A DNA stretch of 6,439 bases from Candidatus Sulfopaludibacter sp. SbA3 (GCA_945866285.1 CAMBHC010000162.1:1-6439), one strand, 5' to 3'; positions 1 to 5,322 are shown, counted from the stretch's first letter. The notes: generated by a model not told the origin, from the sequence alone. Numbers and translations are program-made.

Positions 1-1
1 G

Positions 2-1747
2 GCCTCGGATGCCGAACTGCTGGCCATTCTCGCGGAGCTTGGACGCGAGGTCAGCTCCGTGCTCGACCTCCATGCCCTTCTCGAGCGAATTCCCCAACTG
101 ATCTCGCGCCTCACCAAGTTCACCGTGTTCTCGGTGTATCTGTTGAACGAGCAGCGCGAAGAGCTGAGCATTGCCTACGCGGTCGGCTATCCCGAGGAAA
201 TCGTCAAGCACTTCACCCTGCAGCTTGGCCAGGGCATTGTCGGCACCGCGATCGCCGAGCAGCGCCCAATCCTGCTGAACGACGTCGATTCCGACCCCCG
301 CTACCTGGCGGTGGTCCCGGGCGCCAAGTCGCAGCTCGCCGTCCCGCTGCGCAACAAGGGCAAGGTGATTGGCGCGCTCAACCTGCTGAGCGACCAGCTG
401 GGCGCCTTCACCGAACGCGACGAATGGATCCTCCGCCAGTTTGGCGCGCACGTCGCCCAGGGCATTGCCACCGCGCGGCTGTTCGAATCGGAACGCGAGT
501 ACGCCGAAACGCTGGAGACCCTCGCCGAGATCGGCCGCGAGATGACGGCCATTCTCGATCCGAACGAGCTGCTCACGCGACTCGCGCACCTCATCAAGCG
601 AGTGATCGACTACCGCATCTTCGGCATCATGCTGCTCGATGAAGACACCGGGATGCTGGAGATGAAGGTCGCCATCAAGTACGGCGACGATCCACAGGCC
701 ATGGACCCGGTGAAGCTCGGCGAGGGCCTGGTCGGCTACGCCGCGCTGCACAAGGAAGTAGTGCTGGTGCCAGACGTCGAGAAGGATCCGCGCTACATTC
801 GCGTGGTGCCCGGCGTGCGGTCGGAACTGGTCGTGCCGCTGATGCTCAAGGACCGCTGCATCGGTGTCTTCGACCTCGAGAGCCACGACCGCGACGCCTT
901 CAACAAGAAGCACGTCAAGCTGCTGACGCTGCTGGCGTCAGAAGCGGCGGTGGCGCTCGAAAACGCGCGCCTGTACGAGTCCATTCGCGCCAGCGAGGCG
1001 CGGTTCGAGAAAGAGCTGCGGTTCGCCCAGCGCGTGCAGATGGCGCTCTTGCCCCAGGAGCTGCCCAAGCGCCTGCGCGGCGTGGACGTGTCGTGGCACT
1101 TCGACCCGGCGCGCGAGCTAGGTGGCGACCTGTGCGACTTCCTGTCACCCGAGCCGAACACGCTGGTCGTGGCCGTGGGCGACGTCTCCGGCAAGGGCGT
1201 GCCCGCCGCGCTGTACAGCGCCGCGATCGGCGAGATGGTCCGCGGCCGCACCTTCCGCCGGCGGCTGGAGAAGGAACGCAGTACGCCGGCAACAGTGCTG
1301 GCCGGCATGAACCGCATTCTCCACGAGCGCAATCTCGAGGAGTACTACTGCACACTCTGCTACGCGATGTTCGAATTCAAGAAGCACATCGTCACGTTCG
1401 CCAATTCGGGCTTGCCCTACCCGGTGCGCTGCACCGGCGGCAAGGCGACGCAGATCGAGATGCCCGGCGTGCCGCTTGGCTCGTTCGGCAGCTCCACCTA
1501 CGACGAAGTGCAGGTGCCGCTGGCACCCGGCGACGTGTTCGTGTTCTGCTCCGACGGCATCTCCGAGGCGTTTGATGAGGCCGGCATGGAGTTCGGCTTG
1601 CCGCGCCTGCTCGAAGTGATCGAGCGCACGCACGCGCAGCCGGCGAAGGACATTGTCGGGGAGATCTTCGGCGCCGTGCAGATGTTCTGCGGCGACGCCG
1701 AGCAGAGCGACGACCGCACAGTGGTGGTCGTCAAGATAAACCAATAG
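2..1747 (+). CDS. GAF-GAF-SpoIIE (PP2C-type) serine/threonine phosphatase, 5' end outside window
   Basis: This is a cytoplasmic signalling phosphatase of the RsbU/SpoIIE type; such enzymes usually dephosphorylate anti-sigma-factor antagonists in partner-switching cascades. The frame is open from base 2. The GTG at 59 lies inside an already family-like stretch (AELGREVSS before it), so the gene begins upstream and 581 codons are visible. Two GAF sensor domains lie at about residues 25-160 and 170-325. They resemble each other, with LGQGIVG/LGEGLVG and DPRYLAVVPG/DPRYIRVVPG, which suggests an internal duplication. A linker with the RsbU-like pattern FAQRVQMALLPQ leads to the catalytic domain, about 360-580. 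The metal-binding acidic motifs are all present: GGD at 374-376, DVSGKG from 394, SDG at 517-519 and DD at 570-571, so it should be active. The usual GGDYYD reads GGDLCD. The stop codon sits inside the palindromic repeat that follows. GAF ligands and the substrate cannot be told from sequence. Confidence 0.93.
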   Translation, partial: ASDAELLAILAELGREVSSVLDLHALLERIPQLISRLTKFTVFSVYLLNEQREELSIAYAVGYPEEIVKHFTLQLGQGIVGTAIAEQRPILLNDVDSDPRYLAVVPGAKSQLAVPLRNKGKVIGALNLLSDQLGAFTERDEWILRQFGAHVAQGIATARLFESEREYAETLETLAEIGREMTAILDPNELLTRLAHLIKRVIDYRIFGIMLLDEDTGMLEMKVAIKYGDDPQAMDPVKLGEGLVGYAALHKEVVLVPDVEKDPRYIRVVPGVRSELVVPLMLKDRCIGVFDLESHDRDAFNKKHVKLLTLLASEAAVALENARLYESIRASEARFEKELRFAQRVQMALLPQELPKRLRGVDVSWHFDPARELGGDLCDFLSPEPNTLVVAVGDVSGKGVPAALYSAAIGEMVRGRTFRRRLEKERSTPATVLAGMNRILHERNLEEYYCTLCYAMFEFKKHIVTFANSGLPYPVRCTGGKATQIEMPGVPLGSFGSSTYDEVQVPLAPGDVFVFCSDGISEAFDEAGMEFGLPRLLEVIERTHAQPAKDIVGEIFGAVQMFCGDAEQSDDRTVVVVKINQ

Positions 1748-1864
1748 CCACAGAGGACACAAAGAACACAGAGGAATACTTTTCCAAATACAGGCACACG
1801 GTAGCTACCGCGCGTCCTGCATTTTGAAAAGAGTTCTCTGTGAACTCTGTGTTCTCTGTGGCTA
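1745..1864. repeat. 120-bp imperfect palindrome of CACAGAG-type 9-bp units between convergent genes
   Basis: The element begins TAGCCACAGAG and ends CTCTGTGGCTA. It is centred on the perfect palindrome CGGTAGCTACCG at 1799-1810. The two arms of about 60 bases align along their whole length with around a dozen mismatches and small gaps. The outer part of each arm is made of 9-bp imperfect units (left ACAGAGGAC/ACAAAGAAC/ACAGAGGAA, right TTCTCTGTG/AACTCTGTG/TTCTCTGTG). The TAG at the left end is the stop of the phosphatase gene, and the mirrored TAG at the right end is the stop of atpB. Transcribed from either side it would fold into a long hairpin, so it may act as a two-way terminator or mRNA 3' protector. 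I recall similar CTCTGTG-rich intergenic repeats from many environmental genomes, so it is probably a dispersed REP/MITE-like family. The window holds only this full copy. Confidence 0.85.
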
Positions 1865-2629
1865 ATGAGAGTGCGCGGGGGCGTGGCCACTGGGCTCGCC
1901 CTCGTAATCGTCACCGTGGTCATCCACGTGCGTGGCGGCGGTCAGGTAGATGGCCCCCAGCGTCAGGAAGATGAACGCCTGCAGCGGGCCGACGATCAAT
2001 CCCAGGAACTGAATCGGCAGCGGCGCGATGAACGGGACGATGCTGGCGAGAATCAGCACCACGAGGTGCTCGCCGAAGATGTTGCCGAACAAGCGCAGCG
2101 TCAGCGACAGCACGCGCGACAGGTGGCTGATGATTTCGATCACGAAAATCATCGGCGCCAGCGCAATCGGCACGCCGGGCATCACCGCGAAGTGCTTGAT
2201 GTAGTTCACCGGGCCGTTCGCTATCACGCCCTGTGCGTGATAGTAGAGCCATAGCGTGAGTGCGCACGCAAACGGCACGTTGATGTTGCTGGTGGGCGAA
2301 CCGAGGCCGGGGACCTGGCTCATCAGGTTGCCGAGCAGGATGAACACGAACAGCGTGCCGAGCAGCGGCAGGTACTTGCGACCCTTCTTGCCCATGTTGT
2401 CTTCGAGCACGCCGACCAGGAACGAGACGACGTCTTCGAGGACGATCTGGAGCTTGCCGGGGTTATCCACGCTCAGTTGCGAGCGGATGGCCAGGCCAAT
2501 GGCAAGAATAATCAGCGTGATCAACCCGACGAAGACCATGTGGTCGGGGATCGCGGCGTGAATGCCCAGCGTCGCGAGCAGCAGGTTGATGATCGCGACT
2601 AGTGGCGACGGGTGTTCAATGGCTTCCAC
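1862..2629 (-). CDS. atpB: F0F1 ATP synthase subunit a (AtpB)
   Basis: Subunit a is the membrane stator of the F0 motor; it forms the two proton half-channels next to the c-ring. The 255-residue protein has about five or six hydrophobic segments and the family's key signature LSLTLRLFGNIFGEHL, with the essential arginine at residue 179 (E. coli Arg210). A second signature is LQAFIF, with Gln217 matching E. coli Gln252. The position matching E. coli Glu219 is histidine (His188), with Glu187 beside it; E. coli His245 aligns with glycine, a variant arrangement. The C-terminal tail is hydrophilic and His/Asp-rich (HVDDHGDDYEGEPSGHAPAHSH in two parts, from residue 234). The start is GTG at 2629; an ATG ten bases upstream is in another frame and stops at once. 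There is no Shine-Dalgarno site. No atpE, atpF or atpI lies beside it, so the gene stands apart from any ATP synthase operon visible here. Confidence 0.96.
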   Translation of the reverse strand: MEAIEHPSPLVAIINLLLATLGIHAAIPDHMVFVGLITLIILAIGLAIRSQLSVDNPGKLQIVLEDVVSFLVGVLEDNMGKKGRKYLPLLGTLFVFILLGNLMSQVPGLGSPTSNINVPFACALTLWLYYHAQGVIANGPVNYIKHFAVMPGVPIALAPMIFVIEIISHLSRVLSLTLRLFGNIFGEHLVVLILASIVPFIAPLPIQFLGLIVGPLQAFIFLTLGAIYLTAATHVDDHGDDYEGEPSGHAPAHSH

Positions 2630-2646
2630 AGCCGGACATTGTACCA
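2630..2646 (-). promoter_or_regulatory. Extended -10 promoter candidate for a near-leaderless atpB transcript
   Basis: Read on the minus strand, TGGTACAAT (2646-2638) matches an extended -10 element (TGnTATAAT with one change). The -35 region is GC-rich and poor. Placing the -10 end at -7 puts the transcription start near 2631, two bases before the GTG codon. This fits the lack of a ribosome binding site. It is a prediction from sequence only. Confidence 0.45.
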
Positions 2647-2658
2647 GAATTCACAAGG

Positions 2659-2680
2659 GGGGTCCCGGATCCCGGACCCC
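2659..2680 (-). terminator. Stem-loop after the lipoprotein gene, possible weak terminator
   Basis: GGGGTCC at 2659-2665 pairs perfectly with GGACCCC at 2674-2680 around an 8-base loop. It lies 6 bases beyond the lipoprotein stop and before the atpB promoter candidate. The minus-strand sequence after it (CCTTGTGA) has no real T run, so it could be a weak terminator or a 3' stabilising hairpin. Confidence 0.45.
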
Positions 2681-2686
2681 GTTGAC

Positions 2687-3037
2687 CTATAGGAACTTAA
2701 TGCTCTTTTCGCGGATATGGAGGCCGAACGACCGGCCGCCGATCAGCGCCACTTCCTCGACCTCGCCGCTGACGCGGACCCTGGCGTTCTTACCGGGAAT
2801 GCGGCTGTTGTTGGAGATGACCAACATCTCGTCCGTGCCGTCACTGATGCGGTAGACCTTGAACGGCACCAGCGGGATGCCAAACGACGTGGTCACCACG
2901 CCTTCAACCGTCACGGTCTTGTCCGCAAACTTCCCCGGGTTGGTCTTGACTTCGGAAATGGAGCGAGAACCCATGGACGCGCACGCGCCGGTGAAGACAG
3001 CTGCCGCTAGGGTGAGAGTGACGAGAAGTTTTTTCAT
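2687..3037 (-). CDS. Small OB-fold-like lipoprotein of unknown function
   Basis: This 116-residue protein begins with a lipoprotein-type signal (MKKLLVTLTLAAAVFTGAC), with the likely lipidated Cys at residue 19-20 in a slightly loose lipobox (TGAC). It should sit in the envelope, anchored by lipid. The rest is a short beta-rich domain: ISEVKTNPGKFADKTVTVEG, then a central VYRISDGTDEMLVIS, then ARVRVSGEVEEV. The alternation of K.VTVEG.V and a second VRVSGEV strand resembles the OB-fold/tRNA-anticodon-binding-like domain seen in small secreted bacterial proteins (BOF-like). This rests on pattern recognition only, and no catalytic residues stand out. The ATG at 3037 has a good ribosome binding site, AGGGGA on the minus strand (complement of 3044-3049). 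It is followed by atpB on the same strand after 57 bases, with a hairpin and a promoter candidate between them, so the two are probably separate units. Confidence 0.8.
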   Translation of the reverse strand: MKKLLVTLTLAAAVFTGACASMGSRSISEVKTNPGKFADKTVTVEGVVTTSFGIPLVPFKVYRISDGTDEMLVISNNSRIPGKNARVRVSGEVEEVALIGGRSFGLHIREKSIKFL

Positions 3038-3195
3038 GGCGATTCCCCTGACGTCCTGGCGACGGCTAAAGCTATCGCCCTCCGGATCGAAGAAGCTGCA
3101 GCGGAATCGTGAAGAGTGCGGCCGAAGAGCGGCGATGCCAGCGCCTGCCTGATAGTTAGCCCTTCGGTGATCCGCCGCAGCTTGACCACCGTTAT

Positions 3196-3211
3196 TACAA
3201 GGGTCGTGCCA
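3196..3211 (-). promoter_or_regulatory. Sigma-54-like -24/-12 element facing the lipoprotein gene (weak)
   Basis: On the minus strand, TGGCACGACCCTTGTA carries a perfect -24 half (TGGCACG) and the right spacing. However, the -12 dinucleotide is GT instead of the near-invariant GC. A start near 3185 would leave a leader of about 150 bases before the lipoprotein gene. It may be a chance match or a degenerate site. Confidence 0.3.
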
Positions 3212-3273
3212 CCAACACTTGTCACCTTTGTGAGACGCTTGCCGTGGGATTCGGCCAGCCCGTGGTCACCGCT

Positions 3274-3294
3274 TTTGTGGTTTTTAGCCACAAA
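3274..3294. promoter_or_regulatory. Dyad TTTGTGG-N7-CCACAAA, possible activator site or hairpin
   Basis: TTTGTGG at 3274-3280 and CCACAAA at 3288-3294 form a perfect 7-bp inverted repeat around TTTTTAG. Its distance of about 110 bases upstream of the sigma-54-like promoter at 3401 is typical for enhancer-binding proteins. The right half, TAGCCACAAAG, also resembles the end of the palindromic repeat at 1745, so it could instead be a repeat remnant. Confidence 0.35.
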
Positions 3295-3400
3295 GTGTGG
3301 CGTCTTGATGCACTCAGCCCCACTCAATGCCAGGTGAAAATATCCTGTTAAACACAATACATTCAATTACTTAAGCCTGATATTGACTCCGTCTGGAGAC

Positions 3401-3417
3401 TTGGCAGCGCCGTTGCT
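3401..3417 (+). promoter_or_regulatory. Sigma-54 (RpoN) promoter candidate for the exosortase operon
   Basis: TTGGCAGCGCCGTTGCT matches the RpoN consensus TTGGCACGnnnnTTGCT at 11 of 13 defined positions. Both invariant dinucleotides are present: GG at 3403-3404 and GC at 3415-3416, exactly ten bases apart. The predicted start is about 3428, immediately before the GTG at 3430. RpoN with an enhancer-binding regulator (PrsK/PrsR) is reported to control PEP-CTERM genes in some Proteobacteria, so the location makes sense. A caution is that the exosortase frame stays open upstream through this site, so the match could instead be coding. Confidence 0.5.
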
Positions 3418-3429
3418 CTCCTGCTGTGC

Positions 3430-4272
3430 GTGAGCATTCTGGTTAGTGCCGCGGTCCTCATCACGGTGGCCTATGCACGGCCCTTCGTGCACTACGCCCA
3501 GTTCGAGTGGCAAGAGACATGGCTCGACGGTGCCTACACGCACGCCTGGCTGGCGATTGCGGTATTGGCCTGGCTGGTCTACCGCGCCGGCGGACAGGAT
3601 TTCCGCTTAAGGCAAGCACGGGCGTCGTGGACGGCGTGGGGCCTGCTCGGTCTTGGCGCGACGACCAAGTTCGCTGCCGTGCTTCTTGGTCATGCCACCC
3701 TCGATGGCCTTTCGCTGGTGCCGCTTCTGCTCGGCCTAAGCGGTGTGCTGCTCCCTGACGAGGCCGCACGGCGGCTGCGATTTCCGATCCTGTTTCTTCT
3801 TGCGATTGTGCCGGTCCCAAACCTGGTGATCGACCTGCTCACGGGTCCCATGCGGGGCTGGCAGGCGAGCGGCGTGGCATCGCTGTTCCAGGTTGCCGGT
3901 GTGCCGGTGACGCGCGCGGGGTACTCGCTGCTGCTTGGTGACGGAGCCGGCGTGCGCGAACTGGTGATTAGCAGCGGGTGCAGCGGCATTCGTTCACTCG
4001 TTGCTTTGTCGGCGCTGGCGGCGCTCCTGGGGCATCTCCAGGGCTTGCCGCCAGGCCGGCATCTGTTGCTGATGGCGGCCGGCGTGGCGGTCGTCAATGC
4101 TGCCAACTTCGCCCGGATCTCTGCGACCGCGCTCGCGGCCCTCCACTGGCCGGCTCCAACGGTGACCGACGTGCACGACGCCGCAGGGTTGGTCGTGCTG
4201 CCCGTGATGGTGGCCGCCCTGGTATGGACGGCGCGCAGGCTCGAACCGGAGGGACGGGTGAGCCATGCCTAA
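3430..4272 (+). CDS. Exosortase (PEP-CTERM sorting transpeptidase/protease)
   Basis: This is an integral inner-membrane cysteine enzyme that recognises PEP-CTERM tails, cuts them and releases or transfers the exported protein. The 280-residue protein is almost entirely hydrophobic, with about seven or eight membrane segments. The family's catalytic residues are all visible: Cys184 in SSGCSGIRSL, Arg229 in NAANFARI and His249 in TDVHDAAG. An N-terminal motif, LDGAYTHAW (His38), matches the family's conserved YSHG-like loop. The start is uncertain. GTG at 3430 has no ribosome binding site, and the frame stays open upstream to a TAA at 3349 without any ATG, GTG or TTG. A further GTG at 3466 is also possible. 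The gene overlaps the next by 8 bases, and the substrate gene follows, so it heads a dedicated operon. Unlike many exosortases it lacks a fused C-terminal EpsI domain, which is supplied by the neighbour. The numbered subfamily cannot be assigned by eye. Confidence 0.93.
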   Translation: MSILVSAAVLITVAYARPFVHYAQFEWQETWLDGAYTHAWLAIAVLAWLVYRAGGQDFRLRQARASWTAWGLLGLGATTKFAAVLLGHATLDGLSLVPLLLGLSGVLLPDEAARRLRFPILFLLAIVPVPNLVIDLLTGPMRGWQASGVASLFQVAGVPVTRAGYSLLLGDGAGVRELVISSGCSGIRSLVALSALAALLGHLQGLPPGRHLLLMAAGVAVVNAANFARISATALAALHWPAPTVTDVHDAAGLVVLPVMVAALVWTARRLEPEGRVSHA

Positions 4273-4960
4273 CCGCGCCACCTTCTCGCACATCGCCGCC
4301 ACCGTGTTGCTTGCTGCCCTGGCGATTGGCAGTGTCGCGCAGGCTCAGCGCGTCCGGCCGGTGTCCGCGCCGGTTCGATTCGACGCGATGACTCTGGCGC
4401 GAGCCGGCGCGTGGTCACGCGTGCCCGACAGCCCGACGCGCAGCAAAGTGAACGTTGACGCGCTCACCTCCGCGCGCTACCGCCGCGCCGATGGGGCGCT
4501 GCTACAACTGACGATCGCGTCCCGCGGCGATGCGCGCCGCCAGTTCGAGATGCACTATCCCGACCTGTGTCACGAACTTCGCGGCGACGTGGTGGATGCG
4601 CAATCCCCACGGCTCGTGTCGTTGCCGCACGGCGGCCCGTGGCCCGTGCAGGTCTTCTCGTGGCGACCGGCGGCGCCGACGACCGGCGCCCTGTGCCTGT
4701 ACGGCATGGTGCTCGGCGGCCGCGCGGTTCCGCACACCCTGTCCGCCAAGTGGACGCAACTGTCGGCCAGCCTGTTCGGTACCACACTCGCCGGTCACCT
4801 GCTACGGGTCGATGTTTTCGCCCCTCGCGACCTCGAGTCGCGGATGTCCGCAGGAACAAATTTTCTCTCATCGCTCGATGGCGCGCTGGATGAGTCGATG
4901 CGAGCCGCGTTGTTTGGAACCAGCCCACCCACAGAAACCACTAAGGAGAACCTCCGATGA
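4265..4960 (+). CDS. EpsI-like exosortase-associated protein
   Basis: This 231-residue exported protein resembles the EpsI/DUF3485 family, which occurs either fused to the C-terminus of exosortases or encoded next to them; its biochemical role is not settled. The N-terminus is a signal peptide or single anchor (ATVLLAALAIGSVAQAQ, possible cleavage after residue 27). The core holds the family-like pattern HYPDLCHELRGDVV (Cys102), matching the usual H.P..C....GW region but with the final Trp changed. The segments VQVFSWR and LCLYGMVL (Cys144) follow, then a C-terminal helical part (SAKWTQLSASLF). The two cysteines could form a periplasmic disulfide. The ATG at 4265 overlaps the exosortase stop by 8 bases, with GGTGAG at 4257-4262 as a weak ribosome binding site. 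The gene ends in an ATGA overlap with the PEP-CTERM gene, so translation is probably coupled. Similarity to EpsI is modest and supported mainly by context. Confidence 0.78.
   Translation: MPNRATFSHIAATVLLAALAIGSVAQAQRVRPVSAPVRFDAMTLARAGAWSRVPDSPTRSKVNVDALTSARYRRADGALLQLTIASRGDARRQFEMHYPDLCHELRGDVVDAQSPRLVSLPHGGPWPVQVFSWRPAAPTTGALCLYGMVLGGRAVPHTLSAKWTQLSASLFGTTLAGHLLRVDVFAPRDLESRMSAGTNFLSSLDGALDESMRAALFGTSPPTETTKENLR
4943..4948 (+). promoter_or_regulatory. Strong ribosome binding site of the PEP-CTERM gene
   Basis: AAGGAG lies 8 bases before the ATG at 4957. It is the best Shine-Dalgarno site in the operon, far better than those of the two upstream genes. This would let the substrate be made in excess over the enzyme from one mRNA. 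Confidence 0.85.
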
Positions 4961-5250
4961 AATGCAATACCAGGCTAGCCGTCACCGCCGTGGCCTTCCT
5001 CATGGGCACGCCGACGCTCTCGCAAGCACAGAGCCCGGTGCCGGTCGAGGTGTATGGCGAGAACAGGAACAACAGGAACAACGGGAACAACGGTGACGAC
5101 GGTGACGACGGTGACGACGGCAGGGACGATGAAACGGGTGACGTGGCGACTGCTCCAGAACCGGCCACGCTCACGCTGTTTGGGCTCGGCCTCGCCGGCG
5201 TCGCGGCGGCGCGGAAGCGGCGTCGCTCGAAGGCGCTTCCGCCATCCTGA
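4957..5250 (+). CDS. Small PEP-CTERM protein with Asn/Asp/Gly repeat, likely exosortase substrate
   Basis: This 97-residue exported protein is built from three parts. A signal peptide covers about residues 1-24 (cleavage near SQA|QS). A very short mature segment follows at about 25-66. The C-terminus, 66-92, is a textbook PEP-CTERM tail: PEPATLTLFGLGLAGVAAA and then RKRRR. The middle segment is low-complexity (NRNNRNNGNNGDDGDDGDDG) and turns from Asn-rich to Asp-rich. It has no folded-domain signature and could bind cations or form a flexible, polymer-like or glycosylated exposed chain; that is inference. The tail should be cut after the PEP motif by the exosortase two genes upstream. The start overlaps the EpsI-like stop as ATGA and has an excellent ribosome binding site. 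Length is near the lower limit for PEP-CTERM proteins, which usually carry larger domains. An Asp-rich spacer alone with the tail suggests a dedicated function. The repeat probably expands and contracts between strains. Confidence 0.9.
   Translation: MKCNTRLAVTAVAFLMGTPTLSQAQSPVPVEVYGENRNNRNNGNNGDDGDDGDDGRDDETGDVATAPEPATLTLFGLGLAGVAAARKRRRSKALPPS
5062..5120 (+). repeat. 9-bp tandem repeat within the PEP-CTERM gene
   Basis: Six full 9-bp units plus a partial one run in frame: AACAGGAAC twice, AACGGGAAC, AACGGTGAC, then GACGGTGAC twice and a partial unit (GACGG). They code N-R-N, N-G-N, N-G-D and D-G-D. The stepwise change along the array suggests growth by slippage or unequal exchange. Being a multiple of three, length changes keep the frame and the PEP-CTERM tail. 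Confidence 0.9.
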
Positions 5251-5252
5251 GT

Positions 5253-5272
5253 CTCGGCGCCTGAAGGCCGAG
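5253..5272 (+). terminator. GC-rich hairpin after the PEP-CTERM gene
   Basis: CTCGGC at 5253-5258 pairs with GCCGAG at 5267-5272 around an 8-base loop, starting 2 bases after the stop codon. No T run follows (CCCAACTGG), so it is either a Rho-independent terminator without a U tract or a 3' stabiliser. It marks the probable end of the exosortase operon. Confidence 0.45.
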
Positions 5273-5322
5273 CCCAACTGGATCGTGGCGCCACGGTAGA
5301 CTGGGCTGGTCAGCCTTAATCC

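Larger units (their letters stand above)
3038..3429. other. Divergent intergenic region with promoter-like elements
   Basis: No convincing gene is found in these 392 bases. The segment 3160-3400 is clearly richer in A+T than its surroundings, mainly at 3335-3390. It lies between the lipoprotein (leftward) and the exosortase operon (rightward). It holds two sigma-54-like sites, a 7-bp dyad and the lipoprotein ribosome binding site. A minus-strand open frame covering 3034-3366 has no recognisable family pattern and was not accepted. Confidence 0.7.

Noticed and set aside
59..1747. GTG at 59 as the start of the phosphatase gene
   Set aside because: The frame is open upstream to the window edge with family-like sequence (AELGREVSS), and no ribosome binding site precedes the GTG.
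1145..1762. 205-codon minus-strand open frame
   Set aside because: Antisense shadow of the SpoIIE domain, whose motifs are intact on the plus strand.
1498..1923. Minus-strand open frame with the phrase FLCVLCVLCGYW
   Set aside because: It is the translation of the palindromic repeat plus shadows of two real genes; such peptides are common spurious predictions.
3034..3366. Minus-strand open frame of 110 codons in the divergent region
   Set aside because: No recognisable domain or ribosome binding site, overlaps the promoter-like elements and the start of the lipoprotein gene.
3384..3410. TTGACT at 3384 as a sigma-70 -35 box for the exosortase operon
   Set aside because: The region about 17 bases downstream (GCGCCG) has no -10-like sequence.
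5062..5120. Short tandem repeats as a possible CRISPR-like array
   Set aside because: Units are 9 bp, contiguous without spacers and in frame within a coding region.
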